A DNA stretch of 64,000 nucleotides from Terriglobia bacterium (GCA_020072585.1 JAIQGL010000021.1:1-64000), one strand, 5' to 3'; positions 14,986-23,732 are shown, counted from the stretch's first letter. The notes: generated from the sequence alone by a model not told the origin. A program made the numbers and translations.

Positions 14986-16134
14986 CTACTGCGGCGTGAA
15001 ATCCCTTAAATTCCCCACCGTCTTCGCGTCCAGCTTTTGCAGCACGGCCACCAGAAGGTCCACCATCTTGTCGAAGTCGCCGCGGTTCATGATGCCGTTG
15101 TGCGAGTGCGTGTAGCGCACCGGGACCACCAGATTCACGGTGGGCGCTCCGCCATTGCTCTTTTGCATCTCGGCGGAATCGTCGCCATAACCCTGGATCA
15201 CGTCAGTCTGCAGCGGAATGGATTTTTCTTTTGCCGTCTGTTTCAGCAACGCCACAAATTTCAGGTTAGGCAGCGCGCTGGAGTCGTATAGAAAAATTGC
15301 CGGACCGCCGCCGAGGAGCTCCTGCGCCTCTTCCGGCCCGACTTTGGGCGCGTCGCGTGTGACGCCGCCTTCAATGGCAATGCCGATCTCCGGCTTCACA
15401 ATATTGCTGGAGGTGTGCGCCCCGCGCACCCCGATCTCTTCCTGCACCGTCGCCACCCAGAAAATCTGGTTGGGATGCGGCGCGTGCGCCAGGCGCTTCA
15501 TGGCCTCAAGCACCACGGCGCAGCCCACGCGGTCGTCCCATCCCTTGCCTAGATAATTTTGCGTGCCGTTCATTACGGCGAACGGAGCGTCTGGGACGAC
15601 GGGATCGCCGGGCTCCAGGCCCATGGCTGCGGCCTCTGTCGCGTTCTTTGCGCCTACATCAAGAAAGATCCACTCGCGTGGATAGACGCGCGTCCGCTCA
15701 TCTTGCGGCACAATGTGAATGTCGCGAATACCGGTAATCGCGCGCACCGGGCCTTTGGAGCCGATGATGGTCCAGCGCTGGTCCACCAGAGCCTGGTCGA
15801 GCCAGCCTCCAAGCATCTGCATGGTGAGATATCCATCATTAGTCACGCGGCGGATGATGCCGCCCAGTTCGTCCATATGCGCGTCCACCATGATGCGCGG
15901 GCCGCTCGCGCCCTGCACGGCAATCACCGAACCCAGACCGTCATAGCTGATCTTGTCGGCCAGCGGCTTCATGCGCTCCACCATGATTTTGCGCACCGGC
16001 TCTTCAAAGCCGGAAGGGCCGGGAGCGTCCGCCAGCGCTTGCAGAAGCTGTTGTGTTTCGTCGCCGGCGGCGGAACGGGATTGGGCAAAGCTTGCAGCAG
16101 AAAAAAGCACAAGGAATGGAAGCCAGAATTTCAT
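14986..16134 (-). CDS. Secreted M42-family metallo-aminopeptidase
   Basis: M42 peptidases are two-metal, tetrahedron-forming aminopeptidases. Visible ligand motifs are IMVDAHMDELGGI (His, catalytic Asp), GKGWDDRVGCAVVLEA (bridging Asp) and VATVQEEIGVRGAHTSS (the catalytic Glu pair). VRYTHSHNGIM near the C-terminus carries the last His. The segment after the Glu pair reads IAIEGGVTRDAP where many members have a VDVTH-like stretch, a mild departure. A signal peptide (MKFWLPFLVLFSAASFAQ) supports the start at 16134 and a periplasmic or secreted location, unlike the cytosolic relatives. 382 residues. Confidence 0.85.
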   Translation of the reverse strand: MKFWLPFLVLFSAASFAQSRSAAGDETQQLLQALADAPGPSGFEEPVRKIMVERMKPLADKISYDGLGSVIAVQGASGPRIMVDAHMDELGGIIRRVTNDGYLTMQMLGGWLDQALVDQRWTIIGSKGPVRAITGIRDIHIVPQDERTRVYPREWIFLDVGAKNATEAAAMGLEPGDPVVPDAPFAVMNGTQNYLGKGWDDRVGCAVVLEAMKRLAHAPHPNQIFWVATVQEEIGVRGAHTSSNIVKPEIGIAIEGGVTRDAPKVGPEEAQELLGGGPAIFLYDSSALPNLKFVALLKQTAKEKSIPLQTDVIQGYGDDSAEMQKSNGGAPTVNLVVPVRYTHSHNGIMNRGDFDKMVDLLVAVLQKLDAKTVGNLRDFTPQ

Positions 16135-16266
16135 AGCCGGGAATGGTACACATCTGATCCAGCCGCTGCAAACCACAGCAGGCTTCGTCTGATCCCAGGC
16201 GTGCTGTTGGATGGCATAATATCAGCTGCTCTCAATTCGATCGTCACAGGTTCCGGGGAGGTACAT

Positions 16267-17634
16267 TTGGCCGACCACGCTCAAGTTGCTTTAATCGGCG
16301 CCGCCCAGCTGGCTGAATCTGCCGCGGCTCTTGAACCGCAATCGCCTGCTCCGGCAGAACGTTGGAGCCTTGCTCTGCGCATCACCTTCCGCTTCTGCGC
16401 TGCTTACTTTACGCTGTTCAGCTTGAGCAACCAGATCCTGACCAGGCTGTTCATTATCCCGAAGCTCAATATTCCAGAACTCTCCGGATTATGGCCCCTC
16501 CGGCAAATCACGTTCTGGACCGCTTCCCACGTTTTTCACATAACGCGCGAACTTGTTTATACCGGTAGCGGCAGCGGCGACAAGACATTCGACTGGGTAC
16601 TGGATTTTTGCCTGCTGGTTATTGCGGCGGTAATCACTCTGGTGTGGTCCATCCTGGATCGCCGCCGGGAGAATTACGTCACCTTTTATAAGTGGTTCCG
16701 GCTGACGATACGCCTGGCGCTTGCCTCGGAGATGTTTCTCTACGGCCTCATCAAGATTATTCCCAACCAGATGCCCTTTCCTTCTCTCACCCGGCTGCTG
16801 GTACCGTATGGCACTTTCTCGCCTATGGCGGTGCTCTGGTCGTCCGTTGGAGCGTCCCGCTCTTATGAAATTTTCACCGGCTGCGCCGAGACCCTGGGCG
16901 GCATTCTGCTCCTGACCCCGCGAACTTCAACGCTGGGCGCCCTGGTCTGCCTGGCGGACATGATTCAGGTCTTCGCGCTGAATATGACCTATGACGTACC
17001 GGTGAAGCTCTTCTCCTTTCATCTCATCCTGTTTTCTCTTTTCTTGTTGGCCCCGGATGGGCGCAGGCTGATTAACTTCTTTTTCACGGACCGGACAACT
17101 CCCCCCTCTCGACAGGCGCCACTATTCCGCTCTTCACGCGCGAACCGTGTCGCCGTCATTCTGCAGGTTGCATTTGGCCTATATCTGATCGGAATGGGTG
17201 TCTATACGGGAATCCAGCGCTGGAACAGCTTTGGCAACGGGCATCCTAAATCTTTACTCTACGGCATCTGGAACGTCGAACAAATGTCGGTGGATGGGAA
17301 GGTGCAACCGCCGTTGCTGACCGACCAAAGCCGCTGGCGCCGCGTTATCTTTGATTTCCCGGCCTTTGCTTCATTCCAGCGCCCGGACGACAGTTTTCAG
17401 ACTTATTCTGCCTCCATCAGCGACCCGGACAAGACTCTCACGCTGACGAAAGCCACTGACAAGAACTGGAAGGCCGGCTTCACCTTCACACGTCCCGCAC
17501 CGGACCAGCTCACCCTCGATGGCTCTATGGACGGACACAAGATTCAGATGCAAATGAAGCTCATTGAGCGCGACAAGTTCACGCTCGTCAATCGCGGTTT
17601 TCACTGGATTAATGAGTACCCATTCCAGCGCTGA
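16267..17634 (+). CDS. DoxX-like polytopic membrane protein with C-terminal soluble domain
   Basis: I chose a TTG start at 16267 because GGGGAGG lies just upstream; the frame stays open far upstream inside the M42 gene but that part is antisense. The 455-residue protein has about seven to eight membrane helices (for example FCAAYFTLFSLSNQILTRLF, FCLLVIAAVITLVWSILDRR and the YGLIKIIPNQMPFPSLTRLL region). It includes the GCAETLGGILLLTPRTSTLG pattern typical of DoxX-type proteins. The last 130 residues form a soluble beta-rich domain (LYGIWNVEQMSVDGKV onward). Function is not known; related proteins act in redox or membrane homeostasis. Confidence 0.7.
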   Translation: MADHAQVALIGAAQLAESAAALEPQSPAPAERWSLALRITFRFCAAYFTLFSLSNQILTRLFIIPKLNIPELSGLWPLRQITFWTASHVFHITRELVYTGSGSGDKTFDWVLDFCLLVIAAVITLVWSILDRRRENYVTFYKWFRLTIRLALASEMFLYGLIKIIPNQMPFPSLTRLLVPYGTFSPMAVLWSSVGASRSYEIFTGCAETLGGILLLTPRTSTLGALVCLADMIQVFALNMTYDVPVKLFSFHLILFSLFLLAPDGRRLINFFFTDRTTPPSRQAPLFRSSRANRVAVILQVAFGLYLIGMGVYTGIQRWNSFGNGHPKSLLYGIWNVEQMSVDGKVQPPLLTDQSRWRRVIFDFPAFASFQRPDDSFQTYSASISDPDKTLTLTKATDKNWKAGFTFTRPAPDQLTLDGSMDGHKIQMQMKLIERDKFTLVNRGFHWINEYPFQR

Positions 17635-17646
17635 GGTGCGCGACGT

Positions 17647-18096
17647 TCAAAACGCCTTTTCCGAATCCAGCAGTATGGTGACGGGCCCTGAGTTCACCAG
17701 TTCGACCTCCATCATGGCCTGGAACTGCCCGGTTTCGCAGCGCAGGCCTGCGGCGCGGACCCTGGCGACAAAGTATTCATAGAGCCGTTTTGCCTCTTCC
17801 GGTCGTGCCGCGGCGTCAAACGACGGCCGCTTGCCCCGGCGCACATCGCCGTACAAGGTGAATTGGGAGACCACCAGCAGAGCGCCGCCGGAGTCCTGGA
17901 CGGAGAGATTCATCTTGCCTTCTGCGTCTTCAAAGATACGCAGACCAATGATCTTATCCACGAGATAGTCGGCGGCTGCTTCATTGTCGGTCTTGCCCAC
18001 GCCGAGCAGCACCAACAACCCCGCACCGATCTGGCCCACGACGCTGCCGTCCACGGTAACGCGGCATCGGCTGACTCTCTGGACTGCGGCGCGCAT
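17647..18096 (-). CDS. dtd: D-aminoacyl-tRNA deacylase
   Basis: DTD removes D-amino acids wrongly attached to tRNA. The 149-residue length is exact for the family. It begins [17 protein letters not shown] and contains [21 protein letters not shown] (the SQFTLY catalytic motif) and [14 protein letters not shown] (the NSGPVT gating motif). It is convergent with the DoxX-like gene, with 12 bases between the stops. Confidence 0.95.
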   Translation of the reverse strand: MRAAVQRVSRCRVTVDGSVVGQIGAGLLVLLGVGKTDNEAAADYLVDKIIGLRIFEDAEGKMNLSVQDSGGALLVVSQFTLYGDVRRGKRPSFDAAARPEEAKRLYEYFVARVRAAGLRCETGQFQAMMEVELVNSGPVTILLDSEKAF

Positions 18097-18121
18097 GCGG
18101 ATACTCTAGCAGATAGCATTT

Positions 18122-18263
18122 AGCACTCAGCTAAACTCATTTACCGCAAAGGACGCGAAGGCCGCCAAGGAAGAAGGAATTCATTTCCGATCCCTTTGCG
18201 ACCTTTGCGTCCGTTGCGGTCAAATTCCTTTAGCTGGCTGCTGATTGCTGACGACTGAGTGCT
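18122..18263. repeat. Nested palindromic element (MITE-like)
   Basis: The outer arms AGCACTCAG (18122-18130) and CTGAGTGCT (18255-18263) are perfect inverted repeats. Inside them, TTTACCGCAAAGGACGC pairs imperfectly with GCGTCCGTTGCGGTCAAA. The element fills the gap between two divergent genes and is made of the same CCTTTGCG-type units seen at 164-254 and 51200-51296. Confidence 0.6.
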
Positions 18264-18362
18264 TGTCTGGGACGAAATGCTCCGGCGAATTGCTCATTGC
18301 CAAATGCAACCTGCTCTCATAAAATCGCGGGTTCTTCATTCCCATTTCAGGAGTTCAAAAAC

Positions 18363-19679
18363 ATGGCGCGTCGCTCTCACCTGTACGGAGTGGCGCTGCT
18401 GTTAGTGTCTTGTTTGCTGAGCACCCTTGCCTTCGCACAGCAGCAACCAAGCGGACAGCAGTCCTCACCGGCCATCCACAATGATGTGGTCATCAAAGGC
18501 GGCACCGTTCTTACGGTGACGCACGGCAAGATTGAAAACGGCAGCATCTACATTCATAACGGCAAGATCGCCGAGGTTGGCAAGAAAGTGAATGCGCCGG
18601 CTGGCGCCACGGTGATTGACGCCACGGGAAAATTCGTGATGCCCGGCATCATCGATTCACATTCGCACATCGCCCTGTCGAACGACGTGAACGAGCCGAC
18701 CAGCCCGATCACGCCGCACATGATGATGCATGACGCTTTCGATTACAGTGATAAAGCCATCTATCGCGCCCTGGCCGGCGGCGTAACTACTTCACTGCTG
18801 CTGCACGGTTCGGCCAACATGATTGGCGGCCAGGCCGTGGTGATCAAGCACAAATACGGTTTGGGTCGCGATGAGCTGATTTTCCCAGGTGCGCCGCAAT
18901 CCATCAAGTTTGCCAGCGGTGAGAACCCAAAGCGCGTTTATGGGCAGAAGAACCAGCTCCCCTCCACCCGCATGGGCAACTTTGAGGTGATGCGCGCGGC
19001 GTTTATTGAGGCGCGCGAATACATGCGCACATGGGACGACTATGACGCCAAGGTGAAGAAGGGCGATAAAGACGCCACTCCTCCCAAGAAGGACTTGAAA
19101 CTGGAAGCGCTGGCTGACGTCCTGCGTGGCAAGCTGCTGGTGCAGATCCACTGCTATCGCGCCGACGAATTCCTCACGGAGATGGCGCTGGCCAAGGAGT
19201 TTGGCTACAAGATCCGCGCTTTCCATCACGCGCTGGAAGCCTACAAAGTCGCGGACAAGATCGCAGCCAACGGCATTGCCGTTGCCACATGGCCTGACTG
19301 GTGGGGCTTTAAGTATGAAGCCTGGGACGGCATTCCCTGGAACGCTGTGATCTCCGCGCACAAAGGCGTGCGCGTTGCGCTCAAGAGCGATTCAGAAGAC
19401 GTGACCCGCCGCCTGAATCAGGAAGCCGGCAAAGGCATTCACTACGGACTAACGGAAGACGAAGCGCTGAAAGCTATTACTCTGAACCCGGCATGGATCA
19501 TCGGCGTGGAGGACCGCGTCGGTTCGATTGACGTGGGCAAAGATGCCGATATTTCGATCTGGAACAGCTATCCGCTTTCGTCCACCGCGCTGGTGGACAA
19601 GGTGCTCATCGACGGCGATGTTTATTTTGACCGCTCCTTGCCCGGACTTGGTCTTACCCAGTACAAGGAGGGCCAGTAA
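18363..19679 (+). CDS. Secreted amidohydrolase with intact metal site
   Basis: This belongs to the metal-dependent amidohydrolase (imidazolonepropionase-like) superfamily. The signal peptide is MARRSHLYGVALLLVSCLLS. Metal ligands are visible in order: GIIDSHSHIAL (HxH), LLVQIHCYRADE (His), RAFHHALEAYK (His) and VALKSDSED (Asp), with the family C-terminus GVEDRVGSIDVGKDADISIW. AGGAG upstream supports the ATG at 18363. The substrate is unknown; relatives act on cyclic amides and dipeptides. It is followed after two bases by a paralog, so the two are one transcription unit and may form a hetero-complex. Confidence 0.85.
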   Translation: MARRSHLYGVALLLVSCLLSTLAFAQQQPSGQQSSPAIHNDVVIKGGTVLTVTHGKIENGSIYIHNGKIAEVGKKVNAPAGATVIDATGKFVMPGIIDSHSHIALSNDVNEPTSPITPHMMMHDAFDYSDKAIYRALAGGVTTSLLLHGSANMIGGQAVVIKHKYGLGRDELIFPGAPQSIKFASGENPKRVYGQKNQLPSTRMGNFEVMRAAFIEAREYMRTWDDYDAKVKKGDKDATPPKKDLKLEALADVLRGKLLVQIHCYRADEFLTEMALAKEFGYKIRAFHHALEAYKVADKIAANGIAVATWPDWWGFKYEAWDGIPWNAVISAHKGVRVALKSDSEDVTRRLNQEAGKGIHYGLTEDEALKAITLNPAWIIGVEDRVGSIDVGKDADISIWNSYPLSSTALVDKVLIDGDVYFDRSLPGLGLTQYKEGQ

Positions 19680-19681
19680 TC

Positions 19682-21025
19682 ATGCTGAAAAGAACTCTCA
19701 TACTTTTAGTCCTTGTAGCCACGGCGGCAGCGCAAAGCAAGAAACCAAAATCCCCGGCGGGTGTCGTGAACAGTGCGGCGCCGGCAGCGAATGAAACCAT
19801 CGCTCTCAAAGGCGGCAAGCTGCTGACCATCACGCATGGGGTGATTGAAAACGGTGTTGTCGTAATGCAAAACGGCCGCATCACCGCCGTCGGTGGCGCA
19901 GGAACCGCAATCCCCGCGGGCGCCAAAGTGGTTGACGTGACCGGCATGACGGTCTATCCCGGCCTGATCGATTCGGAAACCCATCTTGGTCTGACCGAAG
20001 TTTCCGCCGACCGCATGACCAACGATGAACTGGAAGCCAGCGACGAGATCATGCCGCACATGCACGTCTATGACGCGTTCCATGCGGAGACGGCGCTGAT
20101 TCCAGTTACACGCATCAATGGCATCACCAACGCCATTGTCGCTCCGGCCAGCGGAGACACGCTGCCCGGCCAGGATTCGTTCATACAGTTGGCTGGCGCT
20201 TCCGCAACCGAGATGTTGACGGTCCGCGACATCGCCATGCCGCTCAACTTCACCGGACAGCAGCGCCGCAACCAAAACTTTGACCAGGCCAAATTTCCCT
20301 TTACCCGCATGGGTATGGCCACGCAACTGCGCCAGGCTTTCATTGACGCGCAGGACTATGAACAGAAGCTCGCGGCTTACGAGAAGAAAAAATCCAGCGC
20401 CGACGAGAAGGAGAGAGACAGAGCCGGCGCTCCTCCCAAGCGCGACCTGAAGCTTGAAGCGCTGCTGCCTTACCTGCACGGCAAAAAGCCGGTGGTGCTG
20501 GCGGCAGAACAGCCCAATGATCTGCTCACGGCGCTGGAACTTGCGAATGAGTTTCATTTGAAAGTAATCCTGAACCACGTGACTCATTCCGCAAGCCTGC
20601 TGGACAAGATCGCCGCCACAGGACTGCCCGTGATTGTTGGCCCGATTTATGAGCAGCCAAAAGAGTCAGAGCGGTATGACGCGGTCTTCAGCATGCCGGC
20701 GAAGCTGGCCAAACAAGGCGTCAAGATTGCCTTTGCATCGTATGACGCGCACCAATCGCGCAACCTGCCTTATGCGGCCGGCTACGCGGTCGGCTTTGGT
20801 CTGCCCGCTGAGGAAGCGCTCAAGGCCCTGACCATTAACCCCGCGCAGATCTGGGGCTTGGACAAGGACCTGGGCTCACTCGAAGTAGGGAAGCTGGGCA
20901 ATGTGGTTGTTGCCAACGGCGATCCTCTGGATGTGAAGACGGATGTGAAGCACGTCTTCATTCAAGGGCAGGAGATCCCGCTGGTGAGCAAGCAGACCCA
21001 ATTGCGTGACCAGTACTGGAAGTAG
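19682..21025 (+). CDS. Amidohydrolase paralog lacking key metal ligands
   Basis: It is similar along its length to the preceding gene and has the same N- and C-terminal family features (GGKLLTITHGVIENG, GLDKDLGSLEVGKLGNVVV) and a signal peptide. However, the HxH motif reads GLIDSETHLGL, the IHCYR segment has become VVLAAEQPND, and SDSED has become ASYDAHQ. At least two or three metal-binding residues are therefore gone. It may be a non-catalytic partner subunit of the first protein or have a changed function. The two-base gap to the upstream stop indicates one operon. Confidence 0.8.
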   Translation: MLKRTLILLVLVATAAAQSKKPKSPAGVVNSAAPAANETIALKGGKLLTITHGVIENGVVVMQNGRITAVGGAGTAIPAGAKVVDVTGMTVYPGLIDSETHLGLTEVSADRMTNDELEASDEIMPHMHVYDAFHAETALIPVTRINGITNAIVAPASGDTLPGQDSFIQLAGASATEMLTVRDIAMPLNFTGQQRRNQNFDQAKFPFTRMGMATQLRQAFIDAQDYEQKLAAYEKKKSSADEKERDRAGAPPKRDLKLEALLPYLHGKKPVVLAAEQPNDLLTALELANEFHLKVILNHVTHSASLLDKIAATGLPVIVGPIYEQPKESERYDAVFSMPAKLAKQGVKIAFASYDAHQSRNLPYAAGYAVGFGLPAEEALKALTINPAQIWGLDKDLGSLEVGKLGNVVVANGDPLDVKTDVKHVFIQGQEIPLVSKQTQLRDQYWK

Positions 21026-21132
21026 CAAACTGGATCGGGGCCGGCTGATATCCCGGCCCCGATTTGCTTTGCAGAACCCAAGAGATTTTAGAACCAAGAG
21101 GTTTAGACAGAAGAGCTTTCAGGACGGAAAGA

Positions 21133-21627
21133 ATGCTGAGCTGCCACAAAGCATTGCCGATTGTTGCCGCGATTCTGCTGATTACACTGCTTCCTGCACC
21201 GCTCTCCGCCCGCGATACCAGCGTTGCGGTGATTGTGAACCCGGGGAATTCCATTGAATCGATCTCTATGGCCGACCTGCGCAACATTTTTATGGGGACG
21301 CAGCAGTTCTGGAAAGATGGCACCCATATAGTTCCTATTGTGCGGGCGCCCAGCGCCAGAGAACGTGACGTGCTGCTCCGCCGGGTTGTTCATATGACTG
21401 ATCTTCAGTACCAGTTGTACTGGAAAAAGAGGCGGCAGGCGCACAAAGGGCGTGAGCCGGTTGCCGTGGTTTCCAATGGAATGCAGATGCAGAGTGTCAG
21501 CCTGGAGAGCGGAGGCATCGCGCTGGTTGCAACTTCAGATCTTCATGGCGGGGTGAAGGTATTGAAAGTTGGCGGCCATCTTCCCGGTTCCGCCGCTTAT
21601 CCGCTCAAGACGTCCGCAGTCCGCTAG
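21133..21627 (+). CDS. Periplasmic phosphate-binding-like (PstS-type) protein
   Basis: The 164-residue product has a signal peptide (MLSCHKALPIVAAILLITLL). A short PBP-like domain follows, with VAVIVNPGNSIESISMADLRNIFMG, QQFWKDGTHIVPIV and PVAVVSNGMQMQSVSL. This is the pattern of the small solute-binding-like proteins annotated as phosphate ABC transporter substrate-binding. No transporter subunits are adjacent, so a binding or sensing role is only inferred. The upstream ATG at 21064 lies in the gap behind the amidohydrolase and is not needed. Confidence 0.7.
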   Translation: MLSCHKALPIVAAILLITLLPAPLSARDTSVAVIVNPGNSIESISMADLRNIFMGTQQFWKDGTHIVPIVRAPSARERDVLLRRVVHMTDLQYQLYWKKRRQAHKGREPVAVVSNGMQMQSVSLESGGIALVATSDLHGGVKVLKVGGHLPGSAAYPLKTSAVR

Positions 21628-21786
21628 CACCATCGGTAAATCGCCACGCCGATGGGTTCTGTTTGGAAATCCGCCAAAAATTAAATGCGCCAACTCACGC
21701 CACCAGTCGCGCCATCGGCGTAACATGAGTCAAGCGTCTTGCCGGGGTTTCTCGCGTACTGGCAGGGGCAATGAAAGGAGCAACTC

Positions 21787-22110
21787 ATGGTTTCAACCGC
21801 ACTCTTTGTTCGTCTGGAAGCAAAAGCCGGCAAGGAAGAAGAGGTCGCCAACTTCCTTAAGAGCGGTCTGGCGCTGGTTCAACAGGAGCCCGCCACCATC
21901 GCGTGGTTCGGAATTCGTCTCGGGCCTTCCACCTTCGGTATTTTTGACGCTTTTCCTGACGAAGCTGGCAGGCAGGCGCACCTCAGCGGAAAAGTTGCCG
22001 CCGCGCTGATGGCAAAGGCCGGGGAACTGCTTTCACAGCCTCCCTCCATTGAAAAAGTTGACGTGCTGGCCGCCAAGCTGGCCGATGGGAACGCAGAGAA
22101 AGCCGCATAA
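21787..22110 (+). CDS. Antibiotic biosynthesis monooxygenase (ABM) domain protein
   Basis: The 107-residue protein has the compact dimeric alpha-beta barrel pattern: ALFVRLEAKAGKEEEVANFL, ALVQQEPATIAWFGIRLGPS and FGIFDAFPDEAGRQAHLSG. ABM proteins range from quinol or haem-degrading monooxygenases to non-enzymatic folds, so the reaction cannot be given. AAAGGAG precedes the ATG. It is followed by a DUF2905 gene on the same strand. Confidence 0.8.
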   Translation: MVSTALFVRLEAKAGKEEEVANFLKSGLALVQQEPATIAWFGIRLGPSTFGIFDAFPDEAGRQAHLSGKVAAALMAKAGELLSQPPSIEKVDVLAAKLADGNAEKAA

Positions 22111-22144
22111 AATCTGCTGGTAGCGCCGCGCCGAACAAAAGCCA

Positions 22145-22369
22145 ATGACTGATCTGGGAAAACTTCTGCTGGTTCTCGGTGGCGTCATCTTTGTGGCTGG
22201 CGCGGTGCTGCTGCTTGCGGGCCGGTTCAATCTGCCGCTGGGCCGGCTGCCCGGTGACATTGTCTATCGCGGCAAGAACACCGTCTTTTACTTTCCAATA
22301 ACAACGTGCATCCTGATTAGCGTGGTGCTCTCGCTGATCTTCTGGTTCTTTGGCCGCGGACACCGCTGA
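22145..22369 (+). CDS. DUF2905-family small membrane protein
   Basis: The 74-residue protein starts MTDLGKLLLVLGGVIFVAGA and has two membrane helices separated by the typical GRFNLPLGRLPGDIVYRGKN loop, then FYFPITTCILISVVLSLIF. This pattern is the recognised DUF2905 signature. Function is unknown in the family. It is convergent with the PIN-domain gene, with eight bases between the stops. Confidence 0.85.
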   Translation: MTDLGKLLLVLGGVIFVAGAVLLLAGRFNLPLGRLPGDIVYRGKNTVFYFPITTCILISVVLSLIFWFFGRGHR

Positions 22370-22377
22370 TTCCGGCT

Positions 22378-22803
22378 TCAAAACAGGTTTGTATTCAGCC
22401 CGGCAATGAATTGAATACCGGGAATCACTTTGCCGGACAAAGCGGCGTCATTGGTAAGAAACAAATCCGTTCCTGCATGTGCCGCGCATGCAAGGTGAAC
22501 GGCATCCGCCGGCGAAACCCCCTGTTGGGCCCGAATTCGCGCGTAGAGGTCCGCAGTTGCCAGGGTGAAGGGCAGTACCTCCACAAAGTTGCTTTCAAAA
22601 ACCTCACGAATCTGTTTTGCCACGGCAGGCGCTTTCATCTTGTATGGGCCAACCAGGACTTCTCCGGCAGTAAATGCACTCGTGCAAAGCCGGTCCTGAC
22701 GTTCCTCCATTTTTGAGAGGATGTGCCGTACGCGTTTGGCATAGACCGGATGATCTTCCAGCCAGTAAATAAACAGCATCGTGTCCCAGTAAACTCGGCT
22801 CAT
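22378..22803 (-). CDS. PIN-domain ribonuclease, VapC-like toxin
   Basis: PIN toxins are Mg-dependent ribonucleases. The four acidic positions are present: YWDTMLFIYWLED (Asp), TAGEVLVGP (Glu), SPADAVHLACAA (Asp) and LFLTNDAAL (Asp). The 141-residue length fits VapC. The gene lies 32 bases after a 135-residue gene on the same strand, the position where an antitoxin is expected. That neighbour is not a known AbrB, RHH or Phd-type antitoxin as far as I can see. Confidence 0.8.
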   Translation of the reverse strand: MSRVYWDTMLFIYWLEDHPVYAKRVRHILSKMEERQDRLCTSAFTAGEVLVGPYKMKAPAVAKQIREVFESNFVEVLPFTLATADLYARIRAQQGVSPADAVHLACAAHAGTDLFLTNDAALSGKVIPGIQFIAGLNTNLF

Positions 22804-22835
22804 CGTCGCTTTACGCCGTCCTCAGATATTTAAAT

Positions 22836-23243
22836 TTATTTCTGCCGCTCGCCGGCAAACTTGTCTCGTTCGCTCCGGATGAATTGTTCTCCTCCGCCCA
22901 ACTGCTTGAACAGCTCTTTTGCTACTCCACGCAGACTGTTCAGAGGATTGGCTGTAGAGCGGACGTTCGGTGTCAGGATCTCATACGTGAATGTGACTGT
23001 TGTGCTTTGACCGGAAGGAGGCCCGGTGGTGGAAAGAATTCGCAGCCCCTGCTCCTCCAGGAATTTCTTCGATTTCAGTGCAGCACAGACCAGGGGCACG
23101 CGATTGTGCAAACCGAGCGCTTTGTGCACAACACCTACATTGACCGCGACCGTTCGTTCTCCCCTTTGCATCGCGGGTTTGATGAGGCGTTCACATACAT
23201 GGTTCCTGACAGTATCGGAATCCGACTGGATAATCGCTGGCAT
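22836..23243 (-). CDS. Unknown protein upstream of PIN gene, candidate antitoxin
   Basis: AGGGG at good spacing supports the ATG at 23243. The 135-residue protein starts MPAIIQSDSDTVRNHVCERL. Its core, VNVGVVHKALGLHNRVPLVCAALKSKKFLEEQGLRI then STTVTFTYEI, resembles from memory a small domain seen in scattered defence or conflict gene neighbourhoods (VHKxLGLxNRVPxVCxAL), but I cannot name it. It looks like a winged or two-strand helical module. The C-terminal third is charged (GVAKELFKQLGGGEQFIRSE). Position and promoter architecture suggest an autoregulated partner of the PIN protein. Confidence 0.55.
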   Translation of the reverse strand: MPAIIQSDSDTVRNHVCERLIKPAMQRGERTVAVNVGVVHKALGLHNRVPLVCAALKSKKFLEEQGLRILSTTGPPSGQSTTVTFTYEILTPNVRSTANPLNSLRGVAKELFKQLGGGEQFIRSERDKFAGERQK

Positions 23244-23256
23244 AAAAATCACCCCT

Positions 23257-23302
23257 AGTATATTTTATGCTATTGTTGCATAAACTAGCTTGCATTGCAA
23301 GC
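23257..23302 (-). promoter_or_regulatory. Promoter with palindromic operator for the PIN pair
   Basis: On the minus strand a TATACT -10 lies at 23262-23257, seven to fourteen bases from the expected transcript start. The -35 (GTTTAT) is weak. Immediately upstream lies a perfect 15-base palindrome, GCTTGCA-T-TGCAAGC (23288-23302), and TATGC-AACAATA-GCATA overlaps the promoter. This is the arrangement of an autorepressed toxin-antitoxin promoter. Confidence 0.5.
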
Positions 23303-23477
23303 ATTGAATGCACATGAAACGCAAGACCTAGCCTGCGGCTTGCCGGCTCGGTGTGGATCAATTCCTGTGAATGTTCCGAGTTGCTGAATTAGTGCGGAAA
23401 ACTCCGAAGATGCGGCGCTGTGCGGTTGCAGGGCCCTCACCCTTTTATTTCAGGCGCGGGGCCCTGATCAAAGCCAT

Positions 23478-23705
23478 TTACTTTCGCATATCAGGAGGAG
23501 GCGGCGGTCCTTCCGGCTGACAGAAGCCCGTGGTGCTGTCGGTAAAGACAAAGCACAGGCACGGCTTTTGGCATCCCACAGATTTACTGCAAGCGCTTCC
23601 GCAGGCCGGTAGCGTATCTGAAGCTACCTGCAATTGGCGGGCTGAAACCACGGTCGCGGACATGACCGCTGCGAGGACGGCAGCTAACCATATCTTCTTT
23701 AGCAT
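23478..23705 (-). CDS. Secreted small cysteine-rich protein, knottin-like (copy 2)
   Basis: AAGGAG lies seven bases before the ATG. The 75-residue product has a signal peptide ending in VSA, then RQLQVASDTLPACGSACSKS and a six-Cys core. Cys are at positions 35, 39, 45, 49, 51 and 62, giving spacings 3-5-3-1-10, followed by a QPEGPPPPPD tail. This matches the inhibitor-cystine-knot spacing pattern, including the diagnostic CxC. It is a clear paralog of the gene 27 bases upstream. Function unknown; possibly an extracellular inhibitor, toxin or signal. Confidence 0.7.
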   Translation of the reverse strand: MLKKIWLAAVLAAVMSATVVSARQLQVASDTLPACGSACSKSVGCQKPCLCFVFTDSTTGFCQPEGPPPPPDMRK

Positions 23706-23732
23706 GGATGGGCTCCTTCGTTGTCTTGTGTT

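Noticed and set aside
15559-16266. N-terminal 236 residues of the long frame that ends in the DoxX-like protein
   Set aside because: This part lies antisense within the M42 peptidase gene; a TTG with a good ribosome binding site at 16267 gives the real start.
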